DNA of 64,000 nt from an uncultured Clostridia bacterium (lineage in GTDB: Bacteria > Bacillota > Clostridia > Oscillospirales > Ruminococcaceae): assembly GCA_947168885.1 (NCBI GenBank), contig CAMVNQ010000009.1:1-64000 (forward strand). Reading direction: 5' to 3'. The notes below the pieces were generated by a model. It worked only from the letters and a program-made list of their open reading frames with translations, was not told the origin of the DNA and made no database searches. Position 1 is the first letter of the stretch, and each line of letters starts with the position of its first letter. Of this stretch, positions 35,319 to 44,523 are shown in pieces. The translations under genes were made by a program, and so were the position numbers.

Positions 35319-35671
35319 CAAAGGAACTTATATGTATATGCTGCCCTATGGGGTGCAGAATGACCATAGAGCTTGACGGCGAAAAGGTGGTCTCGGTCAC
35401 CGGAAACACCTGTAAACGCGGAAGCGCATACGCCGTCACCGAGCTTACTGCGCCGGTGCGCATGGTGACGACGACAGTACGGACAGCCGACGGAGTCAGC
35501 ATTCCCGTAAAGACGAAGGAGCCTGTTCCCAAAGAAAGGATCTTCGATTGCGTCAGTGAAATTAAAAAAGCAGAGGTAACTCTGCCCGTAAGAGTCGGCG
35601 ACGTCATCATAGAAAACGTGGCTTCCACCGGCATACCTGTCGTTGCGGCAAAGACAGTTCCCTGCCGTTGA
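35315..35671 (+). CDS. DUF1667 family protein, third subunit of the GlpABC-like complex
   Basis: 118 residues with the conserved N-terminal cysteine motif ICICCPMGCRM and GNTCKRGSAYA, giving four cysteines suitable for an iron-sulfur cluster. The family occurs almost only next to GlpA/GlpB-like flavoproteins in anaerobic Firmicutes, as here. It starts at GTG overlapping the upstream stop (GTGA), so it is translationally coupled. It probably mediates electron transfer; its exact role has not been shown to my knowledge. Confidence 0.88.
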   Translation: MTKELICICCPMGCRMTIELDGEKVVSVTGNTCKRGSAYAVTELTAPVRMVTTTVRTADGVSIPVKTKEPVPKERIFDCVSEIKKAEVTLPVRVGDVIIENVASTGIPVVAAKTVPCR

Positions 35672-35707
35672 GCGGATCGGTGATACTCTGAACATCTGAT
35701 ATACAAC

Positions 35708-35731
35708 AAAGCCCCCGATCGGGGGGCTTTT
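35708..35731. terminator. Bidirectional terminator
   Basis: AAAGCCCCCGATCGGGGGGCTTTT, a near-perfect palindrome with flanking A and T tracts, between the converging operon and SRAP gene. Confidence 0.9.
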
Positions 35732-35742
35732 CCTTTATACGG

Positions 35743-36372
35743 TCATACCTTTTCCGTCACAAGATCGGTAAGCGCCGTTTCCGCGACCTTCTCAGGCTCG
35801 CCGTCGGGAGCTATCCATTCATCGACCTTTGATTCCGGAAGTATCACCGGCATTCTGTCGTGTATCCCGCTTACAGCGTCACAGGGCTTGCGTGTGAGTA
35901 CCACAAACGTGGGATATCTGAACCCGTTTATCTCCTCAATCTGATACAGTCCCGCAAGCCATGTCATTTCAGCGTCTCTTGGCTGTATAGCGTACTTGTC
36001 TCCGGTCTTTTTCCTTCCGTTCGGAAGCAGCGTGTGCTGCCACTCAAAGTACCATGACGCAGGTATGATGCAGCGGCGGCGATACCACGAATCGCGGAAC
36101 GCCGGCTTCTCTGCGGCAGTCTCGATGCGCGCATTTACGACCGGCTGCTTTAAGCCCTGAACGTGAAATCCCCATTGCATGGGAAATACAGCTTTATTTC
36201 CACTTTTGTCCGGTGCTATTACTGCCGCGATATCGGTAGGGCGAATCTCGCCGCTCATGGACAGCGGCCGCGACAGAGAGATCATCATCTGCTGCGCGAA
36301 TGATACCTGTTGTGCAGCGGTAATTATCGGTTTCAACTCTTTATCAATATCGGCGTAAAATCTTGTACACAT
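35743..36372 (-). CDS. SOS response-associated peptidase (SRAP, YedK/HMCES family)
   Basis: 209 residues. These proteins form a thiazolidine cross-link to abasic sites in single-stranded DNA through Cys2, protecting the lesion. The essential residues are visible: Met-Cys2 start (MCTRFYAD), the Asn/Glu of NARIETAAEKPAFRD, CIIPASWYFEW, and the histidine of SGIHDRMPVIL. Length is typical. It is transcribed alone from a consensus promoter (36408-36436) and ends at a shared terminator. No LexA-type box is evident. Confidence 0.93.
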   Translation of the reverse strand: MCTRFYADIDKELKPIITAAQQVSFAQQMMISLSRPLSMSGEIRPTDIAAVIAPDKSGNKAVFPMQWGFHVQGLKQPVVNARIETAAEKPAFRDSWYRRRCIIPASWYFEWQHTLLPNGRKKTGDKYAIQPRDAEMTWLAGLYQIEEINGFRYPTFVVLTRKPCDAVSGIHDRMPVILPESKVDEWIAPDGEPEKVAETALTDLVTEKV

Positions 36373-36407
36373 CTGTTCAGCTCTCCATAGGAACGATTTA
36401 CAGTTAT

Positions 36408-36436
36408 ATTATATCTCATCAAGAACATTTTGTCAA
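36408..36436 (-). promoter_or_regulatory. Promoter of the SRAP gene
   Basis: Minus-strand TTGACA (36431-36436), 17-bp spacer, TATAAT (36408-36413). Confidence 0.85.
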
Positions 36437-36550
36437 TATTAAATTTCCGCACAAGAAATATTTTTGTTCCAGATTTTTGGGATTACTTTCCAAAAACTTT
36501 CGCTGATTATAGTTTTTTCGGATTTAAAGAACAATTTCATCGCATGCTGA

Positions 36551-36586
36551 AGACCCCGGAAGTGCCTTTTCGACGCTTCCGGGGTC
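36551..36586 (-). terminator. Terminator-like hairpin after the second hybrid kinase
   Basis: AGACCCCGGAAG / CTTCCGGGGTCT stem; the following minus-strand bases are TCAGC, a poor U-tract, while the plus side has GATTGATTTT. Confidence 0.6.
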
Positions 36587-36609
36587 TGATTGATTTTATT
36601 GCTCCATGT

Positions 36610-39309
36610 TCATCTGCCAAAGCTTTCGTTGATCGCTTTCACAAGCTTTCTGCCGGATTCCGCAAGAAGAACGTGGTTTTCTCTTACGTATGCTGTATCT
36701 TCCTTTTTAGATGCCTCTTCAAGTTTAAGCGCCTGCACAGACAGGGATTCGGCTCCGATCATTCTCGCGTTGCTCTTCATAGCGTGTACCTTAACATTGT
36801 AGTCTTTCCAGTTCTCTGCCGCAAGGAACCCGTCAAGTGCCGCTATCTTTCCCTCGAAGGACGACGCAAACTCGTCGAGCATCTCACCATAAAACTCTTC
36901 GTCATTACCGCTGTATCCGAGTCCGCTAACCACATCAACGCCCGCGCTTGTGAGCTTCTCTTTGTCATAAGCAGAACCATCGTTCAACTCTCCGGAGTTT
37001 TCATCCGGGTCTTCGGGGTAAAACTCCATAATTTCATCATCCGCCGGCAAAGGCGCTTCTGTGTCTTTTTTCTCTGCGGTCAGAGCAGTATTATCTGTTT
37101 TTTCGGCGTAAGCGCTCTCCGGAAGATACTTTTTAAGCTTCTCCACAAGCTTCTTTACTTCCATGGGCTTCGACAGATAGTCTTTAAATCCGTCTTTAAG
37201 ATACATCTCCCTTGCACCCACGACAGCGTTTGCGGTAAGCGCAATTATCGTAGTGTTTTCAGGCACAAGGTCTTCGCTTTTAAGTTTTCTGAGCGTTTCG
37301 ATACCGTCCATTTTCGGCATCATATGATCGAGGAATACGACATCGTATGTTCCGCACCGCATAAACTCAATTGCTTCCTCTCCGGAAGAAGCCATATCCG
37401 GCTTAATGCCGCACAGTTTGAGAAGATTTTTCGCGACCTTAAGATTCATATCGTTGTCATCAACAAGAAGAACGCGTGCGCTCGGAGCATTTATAACATC
37501 CGTTGTGTCCTTGTGTTCTGTCCGTTTCTTCATTCTTTCCTGAAGATTTCCTATCGGTGTCGGGTCGGATATACCCTGCTCAAGCACAAAGTAAAACTCT
37601 GAGCCCTCTCCGTATCTGCTGTTCACCTGAAGACTGCTTCCCATCATTCTCAGCAGACTTGTCACTATTGATATTCCGAGTCCGGTGCCCTCTATATTGC
37701 GGTTGCGGATCTCATCGAGCCGCTCAAATGATTCAAAGAGTCTGCCAAGGTCTTCGTCCTTTATGCCTATGCCCGTATCTTTAACGGAAACACGCAGTCT
37801 GGCGTTTTTCCCGTTCATTTCCACTATGGATACGGAAAGCGTTACCGTTCCTTTTTCCGTGTATTTTACGGCATTCGTCAGAAGGTTCATTATGATCTGC
37901 GATACTCTTATATCATCGCCGAAAAGCGAGCACGGCAGATTCCTGTCCGCTTCCATAACGAAGGCAAGCCCCTTGGAATCCGCGCGCTGTATGATCGAAT
38001 GGTAAAGGTCGTTGAGCAGAGATGCCGTATCGTATTTTACCGGCACAAGCTCCATTTTTCCGTCTTCGATCTTAGAAAAATCAAGTATGCTGTTTATCAG
38101 GGAAAGAAGCGTGTTTCCTGCCGAATCGATATTTGCAGCATATTCAAGAACATTGTCATCCTTCGATTCGCGCAGTATCATCTCGTTCATTCCGAGCACT
38201 GCATTTATAGGCGTTCTGATCTCGTGGGACATCTGTGCAAGGAACTGGCTCTTCGCCTGACTCGCGATAGCGAACTTGTCCGCAAGCTTGATCTCCTCTG
38301 TTATATCGGCAAAGACCATAAGTATGCAGTACGGCTCGCCGTATGTATCCTTGACGGAATTGAGCTTCACGGAATATGCTTTTTCACCCTTTTTGTCCCA
38401 GAGTCGGGTGGAATAGATCTCATTTGCCCCTTTCTCGAACATGGCATTGACATCTGTCTCACTGATGCTGAACATTTCACGAAGCCCTGTCTTTGCACCT
38501 TTGGGCATACGATTCTCGGCGTAAGCGTTCATTATAGCTATACGCCGGTTCGTATCAAAAACTATAACGCCGGCTTCGATGAAATTGAACACACGCCGTG
38601 TGATATTTCCGACGCTTACATCGAAGGAATTGATAACGTTGGCGCCATACCACATGACAATAGTGCAGACCGCACCGCCGAGACCCGATGTAGCTATACC
38701 CGGAAGCCCGATTGCAGGGAATAAAGTATCAGGAATGGTGAAGAAAAGGATAGAAAAGTTCGCGAAGATAAGTATCTTCAGAAATCTGCGGGAACGTTTC
38801 AGCTTTGTACGCTTCATCCAGATAAGTGCTAGGATGAAAAGCAGTAAAAACATCATGATCTCATAGATATTGTGAATAGTGCGGTTCAGGTGCATTTCCG
38901 TATTGGCAAACCACCTTGTATATCCGTCCTCGCGCACAAAATTATCCACATCCTTGTGTGAATATATAAGGACGTCTGCCACAGACATTATACATACGGC
39001 AATATGTATGAACATGGCTGTTCGCTTTCGTATTCCTGCCATTTCAGTCACTATAAGAGTCTCGTTTATAAGAAATGCATCTATCGCGAACAATCCTACT
39101 GTCCGTATTCCCGCACAGAACGACAGGTCTGTTGTAACGCCGAGAATCGCGTAGCAAAGGCACCACAGTGCGGAAAACACACCGTAGAAAAGCATATAGT
39201 ATCGTATGTTTCCGGCAGAGCCCTTGTTCCTGAAATAGAAACTTATGCCCAGAACGCCTGCGATAGTTCCGAGTATCAGCAGCGCGCAATTGTTGATTAT
39301 CCATATCAT
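36610..39309 (-). CDS. Hybrid sensor kinase: 7TM, PAS, HisKA, ATPase, REC, HPt
   Basis: 899 residues. Residues 1-235 hold about seven membrane helices resembling the histidine kinase N-terminal 7TM region. A PAS domain follows (about 250-355, FIEAGVIVFDTNRRIAIMNA). The kinase core has QMSHEIRTPINAV (His362), NLLTNAVKYTEKG and GTGLGISI. The receiver has VLLVDDND and FLDHMMP (Asp661), and the HPt domain KVHAMKSNARM (His842). It parallels the kinase at 2526-6002 from the H-box on but has a different sensor. It is monocistronic, from a promoter at 39396-39424. Unattached HPt output suggests relay to a separate regulator, not identified here. Confidence 0.92.
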   Translation of the reverse strand: MIWIINNCALLILGTIAGVLGISFYFRNKGSAGNIRYYMLFYGVFSALWCLCYAILGVTTDLSFCAGIRTVGLFAIDAFLINETLIVTEMAGIRKRTAMFIHIAVCIMSVADVLIYSHKDVDNFVREDGYTRWFANTEMHLNRTIHNIYEIMMFLLLFILALIWMKRTKLKRSRRFLKILIFANFSILFFTIPDTLFPAIGLPGIATSGLGGAVCTIVMWYGANVINSFDVSVGNITRRVFNFIEAGVIVFDTNRRIAIMNAYAENRMPKGAKTGLREMFSISETDVNAMFEKGANEIYSTRLWDKKGEKAYSVKLNSVKDTYGEPYCILMVFADITEEIKLADKFAIASQAKSQFLAQMSHEIRTPINAVLGMNEMILRESKDDNVLEYAANIDSAGNTLLSLINSILDFSKIEDGKMELVPVKYDTASLLNDLYHSIIQRADSKGLAFVMEADRNLPCSLFGDDIRVSQIIMNLLTNAVKYTEKGTVTLSVSIVEMNGKNARLRVSVKDTGIGIKDEDLGRLFESFERLDEIRNRNIEGTGLGISIVTSLLRMMGSSLQVNSRYGEGSEFYFVLEQGISDPTPIGNLQERMKKRTEHKDTTDVINAPSARVLLVDDNDMNLKVAKNLLKLCGIKPDMASSGEEAIEFMRCGTYDVVFLDHMMPKMDGIETLRKLKSEDLVPENTTIIALTANAVVGAREMYLKDGFKDYLSKPMEVKKLVEKLKKYLPESAYAEKTDNTALTAEKKDTEAPLPADDEIMEFYPEDPDENSGELNDGSAYDKEKLTSAGVDVVSGLGYSGNDEEFYGEMLDEFASSFEGKIAALDGFLAAENWKDYNVKVHAMKSNARMIGAESLSVQALKLEEASKKEDTAYVRENHVLLAESGRKLVKAINESFGR

Positions 39310-39395
39310 GGATATGTCACTCTTCTTTCGTTCTCTGTTGTATGTTGTTTATCTTACTTTTTCCGAAGACCGGATCCCGGATAATATAATATTTT

Positions 39396-39424
39396 ATTAT
39401 ATCACAAATTGCGAAAAACTGCAA
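39396..39424 (-). promoter_or_regulatory. Promoter of the second hybrid kinase
   Basis: Minus-strand TTGCAG (39419-39424), 17-bp spacer, TATAAT (39396-39401). Confidence 0.7.
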
Positions 39425-39433
39425 GAAAAATTT

Positions 39434-39976
39434 TCATTCCTTACGCTGCCATTCGTCCTTCGAGATGCAGGTGATATGCTCTGTTCTAAGGACGCCTTTT
39501 ATTGCACAAGGCACATTTTCCGCTGTATGATGATATTTGAACCCGCATTTTTCCTGAACTCTTCCGGATCTCATATTACCGTCGAAGTATCCGCACCATA
39601 TCCTGTCAAGCCGAAGTTCTTCAAAGCCGTATCTCAGAAGCTCACTGACAGCCTCCGGTATCAGTCCCCTGCCCCAGTACGGTACGCCTATCCAGAATCC
39701 GATCTCGGCTTCCGTTTCGGGCAGACCTATATTGCTGGCTTTACCGATCATAAGTCCTATGCTTCCCACCGGCTTTCCGGTCTCTTTAAGCACGGTCGCA
39801 TAGGTTTCGGGCGCGGACAGCACTGTTTTTATTATGTCTCTGCTGTTTCCGACACTCGTATGTGCCGGCCAGCCTGCTATCGGACCCACGTCGGGGTGAC
39901 TTGCGTATTTATACAGCTCTTCTGCGTCGGACTCTTCCCAAGGGCGAAGTATAAGTCTTTCCGTTTCCAATATCAA
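39434..39976 (-). CDS. GNAT acetyltransferase, RimJ/RimL type, with probable TTG start
   Basis: 180 residues from the proposed start. The protein begins [20 protein letters not shown], the standard opening of RimJ/RimL-like N-acetyltransferases, and continues with [20 protein letters not shown] (acetyl-CoA loop) and [20 protein letters not shown]. The only good ribosome site, GGAGG at 39986-39990, lies nine bases before a TTG codon. The in-frame ATG 24 bases earlier places that site inside the coding sequence and lies next to a TATAAT box, so TTG is preferred. It probably acetylates an N-terminus or small amine; the substrate is unknown. Confidence 0.85.
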   Translation of the reverse strand: MILETERLILRPWEESDAEELYKYASHPDVGPIAGWPAHTSVGNSRDIIKTVLSAPETYATVLKETGKPVGSIGLMIGKASNIGLPETEAEIGFWIGVPYWGRGLIPEAVSELLRYGFEELRLDRIWCGYFDGNMRSGRVQEKCGFKYHHTAENVPCAIKGVLRTEHITCISKDEWQRKE

Positions 39977-40048
39977 TCTGACAAACCTCCAGTATTGCAT
40001 ATTATAGATACACCGACATTTCGGTAAAAAATGTATCTTAGGGCAAAG

Positions 40049-40084
40049 AAACTCCGAAGCGGCATTCAAGGCTGCTTCGGAGTT
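40049..40084 (-). terminator. Terminator of the endoglucanase gene
   Basis: AACTCCGAAGC / GCTTCGGAGTT stem followed on the minus strand by TCTTTG. Confidence 0.8.
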
Positions 40085-40148
40085 ATCTGTATCATTCGGG
40101 CAGCGAACCGCCTGTCCGCGGTCATATTATCCATTTTTGCTCTGCACT

Positions 40149-41369
40149 TCATGCGGCAGCGGCAGGTTCTGCCGTCTGTTCATACCCCGAAAGAAGAGCA
40201 TCAAGAAGCTCAGGAAAATAAACACTGAGTTCACGTCTGTTTATCATACCGAAGTTTTCTTCTCCGACAAGGATTCCTCCGTTATCCCACAGGATACAAG
40301 GAATTCCGAGAGATGCGGCAAGTGATGTATAATCCTTTGCCCACGCAACACGAGAATCGATGTTACCCTTGTTTGTCGCGCCGAATTCGCCTATAACAAC
40401 ACCGTAACCGTTCTGCGTAAACTTTTTGTCGAGTCTATTCATAAACCCAAGCTCGTTTTTCTTTGATCCGTCCCAGTCATTATAACCTTTTTTATTCATT
40501 GCGAAATCATAAGGTGTATATGCATGTATTGAAACGATAAGTTTTCCGTCAACCTTGTCATTCGGCATCACAAAGCTGTCGTGAAGCGCAAAATCAGGAC
40601 TTGCGGCATAACTCGGCACCATAAGGAAACGCGTGCCGTTATTTCCCTTTCCGTTTTCTCTGACTGTATCAACAAACACCTGATTGAGCTTTACGATAGT
40701 TTCTATGGCGGCTGTACCTGTCTTATCCGACGACTGGAACCACCATTCTATGCTCGTATCTTTAAGTCTCGGCTCATTCATCGACTCAAATATAAGGCTC
40801 TTGTCATAATCAGCAAAAGTATCAGCTATCTGGGTCCAGATATCCTTAAGATATTTTGACGACTTTTCAAACTTTTCCTCTGTCGGGTAATAGCTGTCAC
40901 AGTCATGGTGCGAATTGATTATGATATAAAGACCGCTGTCATGGGCATAGTCAACGATCTCCTTAACTCTTGACATCCACTCAGGGTCGATCCTGTTGTC
41001 CGCATCAACGTGATTGCTCCAGCTTACCGGTATGCGGATTGTAGTAAATCCCGATTTCTTGATAAATTCGATCTGATCTTTCGTGACGAAAGGCTGACCC
41101 CACGATGTCTCGGTATCCAGTCCTTCTCCTCCGATCGCATCAAGTGTATTTCCGAGATTCCATCCAAGCTTCATGACTGCCGCCATCTCAACGGCGCTGT
41201 CCGGTATCTCAAGATCTGTTTCCTTCGGAGCACTATTGGTCACAGCCTCCGTCGATGCCGTTTCAGAAACAGTCGTATCAACAGTTTCCTTAGGCGGATT
41301 ATTTCCACAGGAAGATAACATTGATGTTACGATAAATACTGTACATAATAAACTGAATAAATTTTTCAT
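40149..41369 (-). CDS. Lipoprotein GH5-family endoglucanase
   Basis: 406 residues. A lipoprotein signal (lipobox MLSSC) and a Thr/Glu-rich linker precede a glycoside hydrolase family 5 catalytic domain that starts MKLGWNLGNTLDAIGGEG, as in ruminococcal subfamily 4-like endoglucanases. The acid/base glutamate lies in ESMNEPR (Glu199) and the nucleophile in VVIGEFGATN (Glu328); INSHHDCDSYY and SIHAYTPYDF are further family motifs. It should hydrolyse beta-1,4-glucan or related hemicellulose at the cell surface. No dockerin or carbohydrate-binding module is present, so it is membrane-anchored rather than cellulosomal. The tail is an alanine-rich stretch. Confidence 0.93.
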   Translation of the reverse strand: MKNLFSLLCTVFIVTSMLSSCGNNPPKETVDTTVSETASTEAVTNSAPKETDLEIPDSAVEMAAVMKLGWNLGNTLDAIGGEGLDTETSWGQPFVTKDQIEFIKKSGFTTIRIPVSWSNHVDADNRIDPEWMSRVKEIVDYAHDSGLYIIINSHHDCDSYYPTEEKFEKSSKYLKDIWTQIADTFADYDKSLIFESMNEPRLKDTSIEWWFQSSDKTGTAAIETIVKLNQVFVDTVRENGKGNNGTRFLMVPSYAASPDFALHDSFVMPNDKVDGKLIVSIHAYTPYDFAMNKKGYNDWDGSKKNELGFMNRLDKKFTQNGYGVVIGEFGATNKGNIDSRVAWAKDYTSLAASLGIPCILWDNGGILVGEENFGMINRRELSVYFPELLDALLSGYEQTAEPAAAA

Positions 41370-41491
41370 AGCTATTATCCTTTTCTCTTACTGCATGGCA
41401 GAATTTCCGAATGCTCTGTTGACATTTGATATCATACATCATTGTTCTGTAACAGAAAATAGATTCAGGCAATTCACGAGTGTTTTATAAT

Positions 41492-41520
41492 ATTATACAA
41501 TATTATAATATAGTTGTCAA
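41492..41520 (-). promoter_or_regulatory. Promoter of the endoglucanase gene
   Basis: Minus-strand TTGACA (41515-41520), 17-bp spacer, TATAAT (41492-41497), leaving a 120-base leader. In the remaining gap (41521-41763) a 40-codon minus-strand frame (41562-41684) with one CxxC pair is open, but it lacks a ribosome site and I do not call it. Confidence 0.75.
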
Positions 41521-41763
41521 CATTTTAATTCAAAATAAACAAGGCGCGGGCAAAAAAATCACTACCACAACCAATAACGGTCAATAAAACCCGTCATCGG
41601 ATCATCGGAGCTTGTAAGTTTAAGATGTATTATTTTCCGCTGTCTCAGGCAATTACCACAGTATTCGCGCGGAATTGCCGTCATTTATGAGATGATGATA
41701 CCGTAATCTCCCTTAATTGTCAACAAAACGCATAAATGGCAGTCAAAATCGTTTGATTATATA

Positions 41764-41793
41764 TTGACATATACATTTATGAGATGTTATAAT
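41764..41793 (+). promoter_or_regulatory. Promoter of the STAS-kinase gene
   Basis: TTGACA (41764-41769), 18-bp spacer, TATAAT (41788-41793); leader of about 140 bases. Confidence 0.75.
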
Positions 41794-41940
41794 AAATCTG
41801 TTCTATGCAACTGTCTTCGGGCAGAAGTTGAAACAACCCGCGTAAACTGTGTCATATACTGAATACATGAGGATATAATGCGCGGTCAAAAAATATTTTC
41901 TGCTCAATAAGCGGTATTTTTTTCAAAGGAGTAAAAGTTC

Positions 41941-43113
41941 ATGAAATCATCAACCCTGAACAATAAACTGACCATTTTCCTTGAAGGAAGGATAGATGCC
42001 GGAAATGCGGCACAGACGGAGAAGGATATTTTTGATGCGATCACGTCCTGCGGCTGCGAGGACATCACGTTCGACGCGGAAGAACTTGCTTACATATCAA
42101 GCGCCGGCCTGCGTATTCTGATGAAAGTACAGAAGACAAGACCAAAGCCTGTACCGATAATCAACGTTTCCCGCGATGTTTATGATATTTTCGAGACCAC
42201 AGGTTTTACGGAGATCCTCGATGTCAGAAAGGCATTCCGCAAAGTGAGCACGGACGGTATGACGCTTATCGGAAGCGGAGTAACCGGCGATGTGTATCGT
42301 ATGGATGACGAGACCGTCCTGAAAGTGTTTCGTCCGAATATCAGCTTTGATATGCTTATAAGCAAGGAAAACTCGAAAGCAAGAAACGCATTTGTCGCAG
42401 GAGTGCCGACTGCCATACCATACGACATAGTACGTGTCGGCGAATGCTATGGCACGGTTTATGAGATGCTGGACGCAAAGGAGCTTACCGCAGTCATCGC
42501 GGAAGACAAAGAGCATCTTGATGAATATATCAGAAACTTCGCAAATACAGTAAAAGCCATGCACAGCATAAAGGTCGATAAATTCGCTCCAACGAAGAAA
42601 GAGTCTCTCGCAGCGCTCCCGATGCTGGCTTCTGTACTCACGGACGACGAGATGAAAATGGTAAGGGATATATACGAAAGCATACCCGACCGCGATACGT
42701 TCATACACGGCGACTGTCACATCGGGAACGTGATGGTGCGCGACGGCGAGATGATGTTCATAGACCTTGCCACGGCCGGAATGGGTCACCCGATATTCGA
42801 TCTCGGAAGTATGTACTCGCTTTTCTGTGAGCGGGCAAACGATCCTGCGGCTATCGCGGCAAGCCCCATACTGCGCCGCTTCACGCAGGACGAGATAAAG
42901 AGGATATGGAGCGTATTCATCAGAACATATCTCGGTTCAGACGATGAAGAGCTTATTGAGAAAACAGAACGTCAGACAGCAACTCTTTCTCTCGCCAGAA
43001 AGCTGTTTATGGTCGTGGCAATGCCCGGAATGCTTTCTCCGGAAGCATTTGCCGCAATGAAGCAGAAATTGTCTTCGCTTTACGGAGACGGCATCGAAGA
43101 GATAAACTTCTGA
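41941..43113 (+). CDS. STAS domain fused to an aminoglycoside phosphotransferase-like kinase
   Basis: 390 residues. Residues 1-95 are a STAS domain of the anti-sigma antagonist type, with the phosphoacceptor-region motif YISSAGLRILMKV. Residues about 105-390 form an APH/choline-kinase-like fold: glycine loop LIGSGVTGDVYR, lysine in VLKVFRP, catalytic loop FIHGDCHIGNVMV (His256, Asp258) and metal site MFIDLATAGMGHPIFDL. I recall related kinases as the TIGR02172 family of unknown role. The fusion suggests that phosphorylation of the STAS serine, or partner binding to it, controls or is controlled by the kinase. The start follows AAAGGAG. It stands alone with its own promoter. Confidence 0.85.
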   Translation: MKSSTLNNKLTIFLEGRIDAGNAAQTEKDIFDAITSCGCEDITFDAEELAYISSAGLRILMKVQKTRPKPVPIINVSRDVYDIFETTGFTEILDVRKAFRKVSTDGMTLIGSGVTGDVYRMDDETVLKVFRPNISFDMLISKENSKARNAFVAGVPTAIPYDIVRVGECYGTVYEMLDAKELTAVIAEDKEHLDEYIRNFANTVKAMHSIKVDKFAPTKKESLAALPMLASVLTDDEMKMVRDIYESIPDRDTFIHGDCHIGNVMVRDGEMMFIDLATAGMGHPIFDLGSMYSLFCERANDPAAIAASPILRRFTQDEIKRIWSVFIRTYLGSDDEELIEKTERQTATLSLARKLFMVVAMPGMLSPEAFAAMKQKLSSLYGDGIEEINF

Positions 43114-43162
43114 CCGTGCCGTTTCAGCGTACAGTCAGCAAGCCTGCGGAAGGATACATGGT

Positions 43163-44386
43163 ATGAAGAAAACACGAATACCGGCTTTATTGATGTCGGG
43201 AGTTATATTGTTATCTGCTTGCTCAAATAATGTACAGGAGACCAGAGACGTTTTTGCCGAGATGACCGAAAGCAAGGTTCTGACATCAGAGATCACCGAA
43301 AGCACCACCGGGACAAGCGCGGAAAAAACTTCCGCAAGCATCACGGAGACTTCTCAGCCGGCGACAAGCGGAACAACATCTGCGTCAACTGCACAGACAG
43401 AGACACAGACGAGCATACAAAGCGTCACGAGTGCGACAGAATCATTCGCTTCGTCGTCGGAAAGTGCAGTGTCCACGATACCGCCGAATCCCGGTTATGA
43501 GGACGAAGCTCTTAAAACCGTCACATCTGTGCCGGCTGCTGTACAGAACGCTCTGTACAACTATGATGACAAAACGCCGGGTGCGAAATACAAGAAATTC
43601 TACTCGAAGTGCGTTTTCGTGGGAGACAGTATATGCCGCGGCTTCAAGGCATACGATGTACTTCCGTCAAAGCAGGTCTGCGCACAGGGAAACACCGCCG
43701 CAAGGAATATCCTTGAATACACATTCAAAGTCCCCGGATATACCGGCGACCTTATAAGCTGTCTGAAGCACCTTGATCCGGAATACATAGTGTTTTCAAT
43801 GGGTATGAATGATGTTAATATGACAAGCGCCGAAAAATTCTGTGAGAATTACGGTTATCTTCTTTCGCTGACCGAAAAGGCTCTTCCCGACGCACAGCTT
43901 ATCGTATGTTCGGTAACGCCGGTAATATACGGCTCAAAATTCTGTACAAACACAAGAATAGACAGCTTCAACGCAACTCTGAAAAAATACCTTGACGCGA
44001 CCGGGAAATGGATCTACGCAGATATATCACACGGTCTCAAGGATCAGTATAACGGTCTGAAATCACGTTATAACGGCGGCGACGGTATCCATCTCAGCGG
44101 TCTTGCATATTATGCGATATTATATCAGATAGCCGAACGTGTGCTGGACAATATCGAATATGACGCAGAGGGAAATGTGATACATACCGATGCTCCCGCG
44201 GACGAAACTGCTCCGGAAACAACCGACGTTCCGGAAACAAAAGCTACCAAAAAGACCAAAAAGACAAAAGAACAGGAGACATCGGGCTCAAAAACTGCAA
44301 AAACAAAGAAAACGACCGTAACAGATATACCGGAACTGTCAGAGACCACGACAGACACCGACGCAGACACGACAAAAGAACCGTGA
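43163..44386 (+). CDS. SGNH/GDSL-family lipoprotein hydrolase
   Basis: 407 residues. The lipoprotein signal ends at LLSAC (Cys20). A Ser/Thr/Glu-rich linker of about 90 residues (low complexity, likely extended) leads to an SGNH hydrolase domain with block I CVFVGDSICRGF (Ser), block III FSMGMNDVN (Gly/Asn) and block V DGIHLSGLAYY (Asp-His). After the enzyme comes a second low-complexity tail rich in Thr, Lys and Glu (TKATKKTKKTKEQE) that may contact the cell wall. It probably deacylates a surface glycan or peptidoglycan; the substrate is unknown. It begins 49 bases after the STAS-kinase gene on the same strand. Confidence 0.88.
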   Translation: MKKTRIPALLMSGVILLSACSNNVQETRDVFAEMTESKVLTSEITESTTGTSAEKTSASITETSQPATSGTTSASTAQTETQTSIQSVTSATESFASSSESAVSTIPPNPGYEDEALKTVTSVPAAVQNALYNYDDKTPGAKYKKFYSKCVFVGDSICRGFKAYDVLPSKQVCAQGNTAARNILEYTFKVPGYTGDLISCLKHLDPEYIVFSMGMNDVNMTSAEKFCENYGYLLSLTEKALPDAQLIVCSVTPVIYGSKFCTNTRIDSFNATLKKYLDATGKWIYADISHGLKDQYNGLKSRYNGGDGIHLSGLAYYAILYQIAERVLDNIEYDAEGNVIHTDAPADETAPETTDVPETKATKKTKKTKEQETSGSKTAKTKKTTVTDIPELSETTTDTDADTTKEP

Positions 44387-44416
44387 CGTTCGGTCAGTAA
44401 TGCCGGAAATATGCTA

Positions 44417-44445
44417 TTGCTTTTTCACGTGATATGTGGTATAAT
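44417..44445 (+). promoter_or_regulatory. Promoter of fucO
   Basis: TTGCTT (44417-44422), 17-bp spacer, TATAAT (44440-44445). Confidence 0.75.
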
Positions 44446-44523
44446 ATTCTGTGAGGATCTAAGGTACAGCACAGCGCTGTAAAGAGGTTCTGAAATCATA
44501 ATTTTACTACGGAGGGATATAAC

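Noticed and set aside
33897-35321. 474-codon minus-strand frame over the GlpB-like gene
   Set aside because: It is antisense to a clear flavoprotein gene; codon position effects of GC-rich third bases explain the open frame.
36430-37602. 390-codon plus-strand frame
   Set aside because: It is antisense to the receiver and HPt part of the hybrid kinase; the translation has no domain logic and the minus-strand gene is unambiguous.
41562-41684. 40-codon minus-strand frame with a CxxC motif
   Set aside because: No ribosome site and no promoter aimed at it; left as a note in the endoglucanase promoter entry.
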